Source of the DNA: GCA-001735895 sp964651385
Lineage (GTDB): Bacteria; Pseudomonadota; Gammaproteobacteria; GCA-001735895
Assembly (NCBI GenBank): GCA_964651385.1
Contig: CAZYYM010000039.1
Span: 1-28,402 of the forward strand
DNA length: 28,402 nt
Reading direction: 5' to 3'
The notes beneath the pieces were generated by a model. It ran no database searches and was not told where the DNA came from. It saw only the letters and a program-made list of their open reading frames with translations. Of this stretch, positions 1-8,447 are shown in pieces. The first letter of the stretch is position 1; each line of letters begins with the position of its first letter. Made by a program: the position numbers and the translations under genes.

Positions 1-214
1 CGACAGTTCTTATATCGTATTCGGCCTGCAGTTGGTGCGTTACCGGCACCTATAACGACCCGCGAATTTTTCTGGCGAGGCGTATAATTAAAGTTACGCG
101 GCCACTTAATTTATTAATTTCAGCTATTTCCTTGAAAATTTCGTTGGTGACGCTAATTTTTTTTTAGCCGGTGCCGTTATATGAGAAGTAATGTAGATAT
201 GTTTGGCTTCAAAT

Positions 215-2080
215 ATGAATAAAAAACTCTCAATTAGAACTTTACCCATCCTAACGATAATTATTGGTACCTTGATATTAACAGTAGGTTTTGTAGGCGC
301 AGTTGATATTATTATAGGGATACAGAATGAGGGAATCGCTTCCTCAATTGGTAAAGATGTGCGTTTGCAATGGAATCGTGAAATTGGCGCGTCAAAGCAA
401 CGTCTTTTATCGGCGGGTGAAAAATTCAGTCGGAATTTTTCACTAAATCGCGTATTGAGACAAAAGGATAAAGAACCACTGGTCCGTTTGGGTGAGCAGA
501 AGTTCGAGCAGATGAAAGCAGACTTATCTCTTCAAAATCTTATCATTTACAATAAAGACTCAGAAGTAATATGGGGTAAAGAGCCCATGAAAATGAATGC
601 TCCGGCGGAAAGTCTGTATAAACAGAGCATTAAAGCGCTGACATCACATGTTAGTCTGATTTCAATGAATGATGGAGGAATTTTGCTGCTTGGAATATTC
701 CCTGTGCAGATTAGAAATGACCTGAAGGGCGTTCTGGTCTTGACGAGTAATACCGATAGCATTATTGATAAATTAAACGCTTATGATGGCGAAAATTACC
801 AATTGGAGACCCTCGAAGGTAAAGTCATCACAACAACGCTCGATAGCAAACAATTTTCTGCCCCCGTCGGGCTGGATAAAAGTGAGGTCATTCCGTTTGG
901 AGACCAATATCTACGATCTACCGTAATTTCTGTCGAAAACGCGCTGTCGGAGCCTTTGGCCAGATTGGTAAAACTACAGGACGAAACTGAATTGAAAAAT
1001 CGTCAGCAGAAAACCGCTGCTATCGGATTTGGTTTTGTTCTGCTGGTCTCGATCATCGTCGTTTGGCTGGTAGCCTGGTTAATTAGTCGATCCCTGCGCC
1101 CGGTTGACCAGATTGTCAATATGATGGGAATTATCGCGGGTGGAAACCTGAGCCAGGAACTGCCCGAAATGAACAATTACGAACTAAGAAACCTCAGTGA
1201 TGCGACGAATTCGATGATCCTGACGCTGCGTAAACTGGTCGGTCATATTTTGAATATTTCCGCTCAACTGGACGGCGAATCTACTCAGGCAATTGCCAAG
1301 TGCCAACAGACCGAAGAAAGTATGCAGGATCAACGTGAGTATATTGAAAATGTTAGCCAGTCAATGGGCGATCTCAATCAGTCAGCTGATGCACTGGCCG
1401 TCAATATTGGCGAAGCCGGCGATATGATTTCCCTCGTGGAGCAGGAGATTATCAAAAGCAATTCGCATGTTGAAAAATCACGCGAAGGCATCAGACAGAT
1501 GGTCACGGCTATTGAATCTGTCGCCAATGCTATAAGTGATGTTGGTCGTATTGGTGATGAAGTCGGTAAAACACTCGACGTGTTAAACGCTATTACCGAG
1601 CAAACCAACTTGCTGGCATTAAATGCAGCTATAGAAGCCGCCCGCGCCGGGGAGCAGGGGCGAGGTTTTGCCGTTGTAGCAGATGAGGTTCGACAGCTTG
1701 CCATCCGGGCTAATCAATCCACGGATAGTATTCGAACTATTATACAGGGATTGCATCAAAGCACGGGCGCTGCAGTCGAACTGGGCAACATTGGTAAAAA
1801 GGAAGCCGACAATAATTTGGAACTGGTGCAGCAGACGTCTGAATCTCATGAGCAGGTTAAAAATGCAATTGCGAGAATTGTCGAATCAAACAAGGCTGTT
1901 GTCGGCAATGCTGAACATCAAAGTAAAACGGTGCGGCTGGTTAAATCGTCTGCACTGGCGATATCGGAAAATTCAGCAACTGTATCAGATAATGCTGACC
2001 GGGTCCGCCGATCGGCAGATCAAATTGAGGTCATTACTGCCAGGCTGGTTACCGAAGTAGCTCATTTTAAGCTGGAGTAA
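215..2080 (+). CDS. Methyl-accepting chemotaxis protein (transmembrane chemoreceptor)
   Basis: Inner-membrane chemoreceptor of about 621 residues. One transmembrane helix lies near residues 9-34 and a second near 268-292. They bracket a periplasmic sensor of about 230 residues that looks Cache/PAS-like (its end includes LKGVLVLTSNTDSIIDKL), but I cannot assign a ligand. A HAMP linker follows (about 291-345). The long coiled-coil signalling domain carries the conserved hairpin tip EQTNLLALNAAIEAARAGEQ and GRGFAVVADEVRQLA (about 459-499), which binds CheA/CheW. The protein ends in VAHFKLE, without an NWETF-type methylation-enzyme tether. I chose ATG 215; an in-frame TTG at 203 is possible, and neither start has a convincing Shine-Dalgarno. 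No chemotaxis partner genes are nearby, so it is probably an orphan receptor. The gene runs toward tetR (convergent ends). Confidence 0.93.
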   Translation: MNKKLSIRTLPILTIIIGTLILTVGFVGAVDIIIGIQNEGIASSIGKDVRLQWNREIGASKQRLLSAGEKFSRNFSLNRVLRQKDKEPLVRLGEQKFEQMKADLSLQNLIIYNKDSEVIWGKEPMKMNAPAESLYKQSIKALTSHVSLISMNDGGILLLGIFPVQIRNDLKGVLVLTSNTDSIIDKLNAYDGENYQLETLEGKVITTTLDSKQFSAPVGLDKSEVIPFGDQYLRSTVISVENALSEPLARLVKLQDETELKNRQQKTAAIGFGFVLLVSIIVVWLVAWLISRSLRPVDQIVNMMGIIAGGNLSQELPEMNNYELRNLSDATNSMILTLRKLVGHILNISAQLDGESTQAIAKCQQTEESMQDQREYIENVSQSMGDLNQSADALAVNIGEAGDMISLVEQEIIKSNSHVEKSREGIRQMVTAIESVANAISDVGRIGDEVGKTLDVLNAITEQTNLLALNAAIEAARAGEQGRGFAVVADEVRQLAIRANQSTDSIRTIIQGLHQSTGAAVELGNIGKKEADNNLELVQQTSESHEQVKNAIARIVESNKAVVGNAEHQSKTVRLVKSSALAISENSATVSDNADRVRRSADQIEVITARLVTEVAHFKLE

Positions 2081-2207
2081 ATTGAGCATAAACAGGCTTT
2101 AGTAGCCCGATATAATTTAGCAGTACGGATGTATAACGAGTCAAAGCCTTTAATGGGGTAATATAGACGGGTAACCCGGCAGCACCTCTCCTACTCGCTT
2201 CACCGGA

Positions 2208-2828
2208 TCAGGTGGAGACTCCGGCTGACTCTGAAAATGCGGGCATGAGTTGATTAATAACCTCATTGGCTAAAAGCAGCCTGCCCTCAAGATTCATGTC
2301 ATTTCCTACGGGGCCATCAATAAATAAATTAGCTAGTCCGTGGACAGAGGACCAGGCTAATAACTCCTGTGTACTAAAATTACCTGGGTCATCGTCGGCA
2401 ATAGTCCTCACAAAACCTCCTTTCAGATAGCCCGACAAGCGTTCAGTGGCGCTCAGGTAGTTTTTATCTTGCGAGTAAATGGTTTCTTCGCGCCACATTG
2501 CCCGAAAAAATGCAGGTTTTTTGAGTGCAAATTCGATATAAGCCATACCCACCGCCAGGAATTCATTCTCGCTTTTCTGGTTGGCGATTGTTCTAGCGGT
2601 TTCCATTGAATCGGCCAGCTGATTCAACGCCCTGGAAGCAAAGGCGGTCAACAGTGCGCGCTTGTCAGTATAGTGGCGAAAAGCCGCTGCGGGTGAAACA
2701 CCTACCCGCTTTGCACAACCTCTTAAAGTCACAGCTTCCAGACCGAACTGGGATGCAATTTGATCTACTGCATTGAGCAATGATTCGGCCAGATGACCGT
2801 GGTGATAGTGATTCCTGTGTTTTCTCAT
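2208..2828 (-). CDS. TetR/AcrR-family transcriptional repressor (WHG-type C-terminal domain)
   Basis: A 206-residue one-component regulator. The N-terminal DNA-binding helices lie at about residues 14-64, with the recognition region TLRGCAKRVGVSPAAAFRHY followed by TDKRALL, which is typical of TetR. The C-terminal effector domain includes AWSSVHGLANLFIDG, matching the WHG-type ligand-binding domain found in many TetR regulators. It is transcribed divergently from the DUF2852-like gene. Two copies of a TGTAAACARTGTTAACTT element sit in the 159-bp shared upstream region, the nearer one 20 bp from this start. I infer autorepression and control of the divergent gene. The effector is unknown. Confidence 0.9.
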   Translation of the reverse strand: MRKHRNHYHHGHLAESLLNAVDQIASQFGLEAVTLRGCAKRVGVSPAAAFRHYTDKRALLTAFASRALNQLADSMETARTIANQKSENEFLAVGMAYIEFALKKPAFFRAMWREETIYSQDKNYLSATERLSGYLKGGFVRTIADDDPGNFSTQELLAWSSVHGLANLFIDGPVGNDMNLEGRLLLANEVINQLMPAFSESAGVST

Positions 2829-2848
2829 GCGGTATTTGTACCACTTAA

Positions 2849-2866
2849 TGTAAACAATGTTAACTT
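2849..2866. promoter_or_regulatory. Putative TetR operator, copy 1 (tetR-proximal)
   Basis: The sequence TGTAAACAATGTTAACTT lies 20 bp upstream of the tetR start. It recurs with a single difference at 2915-2932, 66 bp away. GTAAACA and TGTTAAC are imperfect inverted half-sites, as expected for a dimeric TetR protein. Assignment to the adjacent regulator is inference from position and repetition. Confidence 0.6.
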
Positions 2867-2914
2867 TTTTCTTTTAAAGGCCTTGAAAAAACATTTTACA
2901 TACCTTACATTACA

Positions 2915-2932
2915 TGTAAACAGTGTTAACTT
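2915..2932. promoter_or_regulatory. Putative TetR operator, copy 2 (DUF2852-proximal)
   Basis: The sequence TGTAAACAGTGTTAACTT matches copy 1 in 17 of 18 positions. It overlaps a possible -35 element (TTAACT, 2926-2931) that stands 17 bp from TAGTTT, so occupancy would be expected to block the gene at 2988. An additional inverted pair TTTACAT (2895-2901) / ATGTAAA (2914-2920) overlaps this site. Confidence 0.55.
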
Positions 2933-2987
2933 GTGCTGTTTTTGGGAATAGTTTCAGGTTTATTTTATACAAGAGAGGAAAAACGCC

Positions 2988-3422
2988 ATGTCATCGACAA
3001 ATTATTCAACTGCTGGGGATTCTCGGGACCAGGGTTACCAATGCGGAATGCGGATGTGCGGTAGAGGTCACTGGAGCGGTGCCAATATTGCAGCAATGGT
3101 TCTGGGATTTATTATATTTCCACCATTAGGTTTAGTGGTTTTAGTGTGGACAATTCTTGGGCATCCGATTCAGGAGTTTCCTGGCTGGGTACGTGACAAG
3201 TGGAACCAGGTTTTCAGGTCTCGCGTTGCAGGATCTAATGCTAAAAGTGGTAATAGTGTCTTTAATGATTTTCAGCAGACTCAAATTGATCGAATTCAGG
3301 AAATCAAAGAAGAAATTCGTAAGAGAGCGGAAGCATTTCGTGCCTATCGTGACAATTTAAAGCGTCGTCAGGATCAGCAGGAATTCGATGATTTCATGTC
3401 AAGCAAACCCGATAAAGATTAA
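2988..3422 (+). CDS. DUF2852-like single-pass membrane protein
   Basis: A 144-residue protein of unknown function. After a polar, Cys-containing N-terminus (residues 1-30) there is one strong transmembrane segment (about 33-57, MVLGFIIFPPLGLVVLVW). A charged helical C-terminal part follows, with FNDFQQTQIDRIQEIKEEIR at about residue 92 and then DQQEFDDFMSSK near the end. That architecture and the terminal EF-DDFM motif resemble the DUF2852 family as I remember it. The start ATG at 2988 is preceded by a good Shine-Dalgarno (AGAGAGG, about 13 bp upstream). It is divergent from tetR and probably its target; the role may be envelope-related but is unknown. Confidence 0.75.
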   Translation: MSSTNYSTAGDSRDQGYQCGMRMCGRGHWSGANIAAMVLGFIIFPPLGLVVLVWTILGHPIQEFPGWVRDKWNQVFRSRVAGSNAKSGNSVFNDFQQTQIDRIQEIKEEIRKRAEAFRAYRDNLKRRQDQQEFDDFMSSKPDKD

Positions 3423-3702
3423 AGCTGGAATCTGCATGCGGTTAAATTTTCCCCGGGAAGCCGCAACATCGCAGGATCGATTAGCTATTCCGAATCGCAC
3501 TCTACAGCATTATTACATTAAAACGGATATCGTTTTCGGGCGATAAGGAAGGTGACGGTTCGGAATAGGCTCGGGTTACGGAGTCACGAAGAGGTTACTT
3601 GAGTTAAAAGAGTTATAAAAGGTCAATGCCCTTAAGTAATTACGATTACAATGGATTCATTCGCACAGCGCAAAATGGCCAACAAACTCAATGGCCAAAT
3701 AA

Positions 3703-3855
3703 GTTGGATCCAAAGTTGCTGGCGTTCCCGTGCACATTGTGCGGAGAGGGCGTAGTCGTCAAGTTGTGTTTTATGTTGAACCGGATTACCTGACACATTT
3801 AGTCTGTTTGGAGAACGACTTTGGCCCCTATACCCTGTGCACGATATCAGGTTAA
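3703..3855 (+). pseudogene. Decayed fragment of an IS200/RAYT-type (Y1) transposase
   Basis: The 451-bp stretch 3423-3873 has no intact gene. One frame from 3703 to the stop at 3853-3855 reads VAGVPVHIVRRGRSRQVVFY followed by VEPDYLTHL. This closely resembles the N-terminal part of IS200-like/REP-associated tyrosine transposases, whose usual start is 'aGvp-Hv-qRGnnRq-cFf-e-DY--yL'. After about 30 recognisable codons the similarity fades and the frame stops. There is no start codon and an in-frame TAA lies at 3700-3702. The catalytic HxH and Tyr regions are absent. I read it as a dead remnant. The rest of the interval (3423-3702) shows only a short AATGGCCAA direct repeat. Confidence 0.5.
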
Positions 3856-3873
3856 ACGCCGAGGCTGGCTATC

Positions 3874-5211
3874 ATGAATCACTGGATCAAAAAGTTTCCA
3901 ATTCTAAGTTTGGTATCTAAGGCTGAAGAAGTCTTCTGGAGTAACCCGGATTACGATCTGTTTGAGCGAGCTCAGGACAAGCTATTTATTTCGTCGGATA
4001 ATATAGATGACGCTGAACAGCGTCTCGATCGATTTTCTTCCTATATTGCCAAAGTCTATCCGCAAACTCGGGAAAGCAATGGCATTATAGAGTCGCCTTT
4101 GATAGATATTCCCCATATTCAAATGACCTTATCAGAAAAATTTGGTGTTGGATTGTCGAATCGTTTGTTACTCAAGTGCGATAACGAGCTACCTATCTCA
4201 GGGTCGATAAAAGCGCGGGGCGGAATTTACGAAGTATTAAAACACGCTGAAAAGCTGGCATTTGAACAGACCGCTTTTGCCATCGAGGATGATTATGCCG
4301 ATCTCGATACGGAATATTACAGGCAATTGTTTTCGCGCCATTCAATTGCCGTCGGTTCAACCGGGAATCTTGGTCTCAGCATCGGCATTATGAGCGCTCG
4401 TCTCGGTTTTCGAGCTTATGTGCACCTGTCGGCAGACGCCAGACAATGGAAAAAGGATTTGTTACGTAAAAACAGCGTTAACGTCATTGAATATGAAGGT
4501 GACTTCAGTAAAGCGGTTGAGCGGGGTCGGCGTCAGGCGCAATCTGATCCGAACATGCATTTTGTCGATGACGAGCAGTCCATTGATTTGTTCATGGGTT
4601 ATGCAGTAGCGGCAAACAGAATGCATCAGCAATTGCATGGTATGGGTATTGTTGTCGATGCCGAACATCCTTTATTTGTTTATTTACCCTGCGGTGTTGG
4701 CGGCGGACCGGGTGGTATTACTTTTGGTTTAAAACAACTGTTCAAGGACAATGTGCACTGCTTTTTCGCAGAGCCAACTGCTTCGCCCAGCATGATGCTT
4801 GGATTGATGACGGGATTGCACGATAAAATTAGTGTTCATGATATTGGCCTGGATAATATTACCGATGCCGACGGGTTAGCTGTAGCCAGTCCATCCGCAC
4901 TGGTCGGTAAAACCCTCTATCAAATGATTAGTGGTTGCTACACGGTTCAGGATCGGCATTTGTTTGAATGGTTGAGCCAGATGATCGACCTGGAGAATAT
5001 TCGCCTCGAGCCGTCGGCCCTGGCCGGTTTACCGGGTGTATTTCATTTGCTAACCAGCAATGCGGGTCAGCAATATATCAAACAGCGTATTCCGGGTTCT
5101 TTGATGAAAAATGCCACCCACGTCGTCTGGGCCACCGGTGGTAATATGGTGCCTGAATCAGAGATGGAAAAATACTATCAACACGGCAAATATTATTTGC
5201 CACAGGGATAA
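3874..5211 (+). CDS. dsdA: D-serine ammonia-lyase (D-serine dehydratase)
   Basis: A PLP-dependent fold-type II enzyme of 445 residues, the usual DsdA length. It converts D-serine to pyruvate and ammonia in the cytoplasm, relieving D-serine toxicity and allowing its use as a carbon and nitrogen source. The PLP-binding lysine lies in PISGSIKARGG (Lys at about residue 113). The substrate/PLP loop GSTGNLGLSIG and the glycine-rich phosphate loop GVGGGPGG (about residue 274) are both intact. The C-terminal stretch LEPSALAGLPG followed by a TGGNMVP motif is typical. No dsdX permease or dsdC regulator is adjacent, so it stands alone. It follows a transposase remnant and ends 80 bp from the convergent CoA-ligase gene. 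ATG 3874 has a weak GAGG upstream. Confidence 0.93.
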   Translation: MNHWIKKFPILSLVSKAEEVFWSNPDYDLFERAQDKLFISSDNIDDAEQRLDRFSSYIAKVYPQTRESNGIIESPLIDIPHIQMTLSEKFGVGLSNRLLLKCDNELPISGSIKARGGIYEVLKHAEKLAFEQTAFAIEDDYADLDTEYYRQLFSRHSIAVGSTGNLGLSIGIMSARLGFRAYVHLSADARQWKKDLLRKNSVNVIEYEGDFSKAVERGRRQAQSDPNMHFVDDEQSIDLFMGYAVAANRMHQQLHGMGIVVDAEHPLFVYLPCGVGGGPGGITFGLKQLFKDNVHCFFAEPTASPSMMLGLMTGLHDKISVHDIGLDNITDADGLAVASPSALVGKTLYQMISGCYTVQDRHLFEWLSQMIDLENIRLEPSALAGLPGVFHLLTSNAGQQYIKQRIPGSLMKNATHVVWATGGNMVPESEMEKYYQHGKYYLPQG

Positions 5212-5290
5212 CATCTGTTTTCCGAATCAGGGCCGCTCGGGGTACGCACATTTTTAGCTGGTTGAAAAAGTTCAGGGTGGCCATGGTCTA

Positions 5291-7372
5291 TCATTTCGAC
5301 ACGACCAGGGCATCCACCGCGACCGCACCTTTAGCATTGACAATCACCGGATTGACGTCAATTTCACTAAAATCGTCTTTCAATTCATATGCCAGCCATG
5401 AAAGATTGACAATGGTTTCAATCAGCGCCTGTTGATTCCCTGCTGCCTGTCCGCGTGGGCCATTTAACAATGCACCAATTTTCAACGAGGACAATAAATC
5501 GGCAGCCTCGTCGGACGACACCGGACAAAGCGCGAGTGCACGGTCGGATAACAATTCTATCAATATACCACCGGCCGCAATCATTAAAACAGGGCCGAAC
5601 TGAGGATCGTTGATGACACCTAAACCAATCTCGGTACCCTTGTCGACCATTTCCGACAATAAAGCCGAAGGCCCCAATCGGTTGCAAAAATCCTGGTAAT
5701 GTTCGAACAATTCTGCTTCGGTTTGAATATCGATAATTACACCGCCGGTATCACTTTTATGATGAATACCGGGCTCGGCGGTTTTAAGGACTAATGGATA
5801 GCCAATCGCTTCTGTAGCTTCGCGGAGCGCTAAATGATTGTTAACTATCTCCTGCCGCGGAACGGCGATACCACAGTCGGTCAACAGGGACATCGCCTCG
5901 GCTTCGCTCAATGTTCTTTGTCCAGACAGCTTTTCCCGCCAGTATTTAATTTGTCCGGGACTACGGTGAGCTGCCGCATAAGACAGTCTGGTTTTGGTCT
6001 TGAATTGCTGGTAGGCAAATAAACGTTTAAACGCCAGTAATGCTTCACGCGGTCCGTCAATCACCGCAATACCTTGTTGGTAACCGCGCCGACACAAATC
6101 GTCATGTTTTAAATCGCTATAGCAATTACCCAGCGCAATCGGTTTTTCGGTCGTTTTCGAAACAGTTTCGACGACCCTGTATATAGCTTCCGACAGGTAA
6201 TAACCATCCCGAAAATTGCTGAAGAAGATGCCACCAGCTACATTCGGATCATTCATCAACAAAGTTAGACAGGAGAGAAAACGGCTTTCGAAATCATGAT
6301 GGCTACCCCAGGCATCGAGTGGATTTTCCGCCTTGAGGCCGGGATCGAGAAAGCTTTGAATTTCGTGTTTGGTAGTTTCGGCGATATTGGCGAACTTGAG
6401 TTCCATTTCGTGGGCAATGTCGGTAATCAATTCCCGAAAACCACCCGACTCCTGCATCGTTGCCAGGGCGCCTGGAAAAGATGCTGGTTTATTTTGTAAT
6501 AGCATAAGTATGGCTGCCATCTCATCAAAATCGTCGACCGATATAACGCCGTAACGTCGATACAATGCTTCAAATGCTGCATGGCTACCTGCCACGGCTC
6601 CGGTATGCGTCAATGCCATTTTTGCGCTCAAAGGGGATTTACCGATTTTCAGGATTACAACAGGAATGTCTTTGCTGGCAGCCTTTTCGAGCGCCGCGAT
6701 AAATGCTGCTGGGTCGCGGACAGCTTCGAGAAACAACCCGATGACACGCGTGTCAGCCTGCTCCAGTGACCAGTCCATGTAGTCAGCTACGGTGGTCGTC
6801 ATTTCGTTACCACTGGAAACACAGTGATTAAATCCCAGCCGACAGCCGTTATGACAGAGAGCGGTGAAGGCTGAACCGGATTGCGCGATATAACTGATAC
6901 CTCCGTATTGTATATCGACCGCCTTCGGAAATATTCCGGCGTAAAGACTGCGACTGACATTGTAAAAGCCCATGCCGTTGGAACCGCATACAGCAACTCC
7001 AGCATCGTTGGCTAGTCGTGTTAAGCGGTTTAACAAGGATGGGCTGCCATCGTCTTCGAGAATTCCACTAGAATAAATCGTTACGGCCTTTACACCCTGC
7101 GAAATAGTGGCCCGTAAAGCGGGTTCGAGATGCTGATTTGCGAGGGCCAATACGACATGATCAACCCCTGTTGGCAGAGATTCGATATCATTATAACAGG
7201 TTAAACCGGCAATCGATTCACAACCCGGGTTCACCAGATATACGTCCCCCGAATAGTTCGAGTTGATGACCATGTCAGCAAGCACGTAACCCGGTGACCC
7301 AACTCGATCCGAAGCGCCGACTAATGCGATTGAGTCGGGCTTGAGTAATGGGTCGAGTGGATGTTGGCTCAT
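5291..7372 (-). CDS. Acyl-CoA synthetase, NDP-forming (acetate--CoA ligase family), fused alpha-beta
   Basis: A 693-codon member of the ADP-forming acyl-CoA synthetase family, which interconverts acyl-CoA + ADP + Pi with acid + CoA + ATP. Domains in order: an N-terminal CoA-binding Rossmann domain (SIALVGASDRVGSPGYVLAD); a succinyl-CoA-ligase-like domain with ISYIAQSGSAFTA and the LTHTGAVAGSHAAFEALYRR motif; and an ATP-grasp domain in the C-terminal third (GYPLVLKTAEPGIHHKSDTG). I chose ATG 7372 because it overlaps the stop of the upstream crotonase gene as ATGA; a start at 7399 would only extend into that gene. The pair is clearly co-translated. Substrate is unknown. The order crotonase then NDP-type ligase also occurs in ferulate-degrading ferB-ferA, so an aromatic or other unusual acid is possible. 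Confidence 0.88.
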   Translation of the reverse strand: MSQHPLDPLLKPDSIALVGASDRVGSPGYVLADMVINSNYSGDVYLVNPGCESIAGLTCYNDIESLPTGVDHVVLALANQHLEPALRATISQGVKAVTIYSSGILEDDGSPSLLNRLTRLANDAGVAVCGSNGMGFYNVSRSLYAGIFPKAVDIQYGGISYIAQSGSAFTALCHNGCRLGFNHCVSSGNEMTTTVADYMDWSLEQADTRVIGLFLEAVRDPAAFIAALEKAASKDIPVVILKIGKSPLSAKMALTHTGAVAGSHAAFEALYRRYGVISVDDFDEMAAILMLLQNKPASFPGALATMQESGGFRELITDIAHEMELKFANIAETTKHEIQSFLDPGLKAENPLDAWGSHHDFESRFLSCLTLLMNDPNVAGGIFFSNFRDGYYLSEAIYRVVETVSKTTEKPIALGNCYSDLKHDDLCRRGYQQGIAVIDGPREALLAFKRLFAYQQFKTKTRLSYAAAHRSPGQIKYWREKLSGQRTLSEAEAMSLLTDCGIAVPRQEIVNNHLALREATEAIGYPLVLKTAEPGIHHKSDTGGVIIDIQTEAELFEHYQDFCNRLGPSALLSEMVDKGTEIGLGVINDPQFGPVLMIAAGGILIELLSDRALALCPVSSDEAADLLSSLKIGALLNGPRGQAAGNQQALIETIVNLSWLAYELKDDFSEIDVNPVIVNAKGAVAVDALVVSK

Positions 7373-8184
7373 GATTGCTGCAGACGTTGCTCGCGCCATG
7401 CCAAAGCTGCCTTCATACCCTTTTCGCGTAAAATGTCGTTGAACTGTCGGCGTAAATCGGTTTCAGTGGTTTCTATTTCGACCGCAGTATCTACACCCAT
7501 CGCCAGTGCTCGACTCAAACCCATGATTTCATAACTTTGGTTAATAGCCTGCTTGGTCAACCGTACCGAATCGGGGTCCATCAATGCGATTTCGTTGGCC
7601 AGGGCGAGACCTCGTTGTAACCCCAGCTTAGCAGGCACAACTTCATTAACAATGCCAATATCAAACGCTTCCTGCGCTGTCATCCTGTCCTGTCCCGACA
7701 GTAACATTTTCTTGGTGCGTTTAGGATTGGTGTACCAGGGCAGGAGCAGGGCCGCGATGCTGCTGCCGAAGCGAACTTCGGGTTCGCCGAACAGGCTGTT
7801 GTCTTCACAGACCGTCATATCGCAGGCTAATGCCAGTTCAAAGCCACCCGCTAGCGCATACCCCTGGATCACCGCGACAGTCGGTTTCGGGCAATGCCAG
7901 AAGCGCATAATCACATCGACATCATATTGAATCGCGGCTCGCCATTCGGCTTCCCCCTTGCGGTTAGCATCCACACCGGCCTGCAAATCGAATCCGGCAC
8001 AGAATGCCTGTCCGTTGCCGTTGAGCACCAGTGCATAGACAGTATCATTGTTTTCAACGGCATAGAGAGCCGCTTCCAGTTCGAGTAACATGGTTTTGTT
8101 GATTGAATTGAGTTTGTCTGGTCTGTTTAGCGTAATTATCGCAACAGAACCCTGCTGATTTAATTCGATGGTTTCGAATAACAT
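7369..8184 (-). CDS. Enoyl-CoA hydratase/isomerase (crotonase family)
   Basis: A 271-residue crotonase-fold protein of normal family length. The oxyanion-hole region AFCAGFDL and the second conserved block ALAGGFELALACDM are present. Glutamates occur at both positions used by classical hydratases (GGFELA and FGEPEVRFG), so hydratase activity is plausible; isomerase or lyase chemistry cannot be excluded. The C-terminal trimerisation part (AFDIGIVNEVVP onward) is complete. The last four bases overlap the start of the NDP-forming CoA synthetase, indicating a coupled two-gene operon. No strong Shine-Dalgarno is visible before ATG 8184. A broken GGDEF fragment lies divergently upstream. Confidence 0.9.
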   Translation of the reverse strand: MLFETIELNQQGSVAIITLNRPDKLNSINKTMLLELEAALYAVENNDTVYALVLNGNGQAFCAGFDLQAGVDANRKGEAEWRAAIQYDVDVIMRFWHCPKPTVAVIQGYALAGGFELALACDMTVCEDNSLFGEPEVRFGSSIAALLLPWYTNPKRTKKMLLSGQDRMTAQEAFDIGIVNEVVPAKLGLQRGLALANEIALMDPDSVRLTKQAINQSYEIMGLSRALAMGVDTAVEIETTETDLRRQFNDILREKGMKAALAWREQRLQQS

Positions 8185-8264
8185 TTGATTGTCGAGTGGC
8201 CTTTGGGTAAGAGGGATTTAAGCAGGTTTACCTTGGTAAGAAAAATGTTTTCTGTCTATCACGT

Positions 8265-8447
8265 GTGCTATGGATTGCCTCCGAGGATAGTGGGCATACA
8301 GTCAGTATCGGTGCAACGGAATGGAATGACAGGGCATTTTCGCGGTTCGAAGATATGGTCTCGGTTGCAGACGGCGCACTATACAGGGCTAAAACTGGGG
8401 GAAGAAATCGGGTCGTCACCGTAAGCGGTGAATCACTGGATAAGTAA
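8265..8447 (+). pseudogene. C-terminal remnant of a GGDEF (diguanylate cyclase) domain
   Basis: A 60-codon plus-strand frame ends in a recognisable GGDEF-domain tail: HTVSIGATEW, then ADGALYRAKTGGRNRVV. This matches the 'vTvSiGva ... AD-ALY-AK--GRNrv' end of diguanylate cyclases. The upstream two thirds of the domain, including the GGDEF signature and nucleotide-binding residues, are missing; upstream in-frame sequence does not continue the family. It ends inside the last codons of the opposing ubiV gene. I take it as a truncated, non-functional remnant, perhaps left by deletion next to the crotonase operon. Confidence 0.6.

Noticed and set aside
1..87. Possible tail of an upstream gene at the left edge
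   Set aside because: Two overlapping frames stay open from base 1 (stops at 53-55 and 85-87) and neither gives a recognisable protein end.
89..110. Flagellar sigma-28-like TAAAGTT before the chemoreceptor gene
   Set aside because: The GCC-rich -10 partner is not at the required spacing, so the match is only partial.
2169..2220. TPP-riboswitch-like ACCTGATCCGGT on the minus strand
   Set aside because: It overlaps the end of the tetR coding region, the rest of the aptamer is missing, and no thiamine gene follows.
4470..4482. CGTTAACGTCA similar to half of the LiuR-like site
   Set aside because: It lies inside dsdA coding sequence, lacks the other half-site and has no promoter context.
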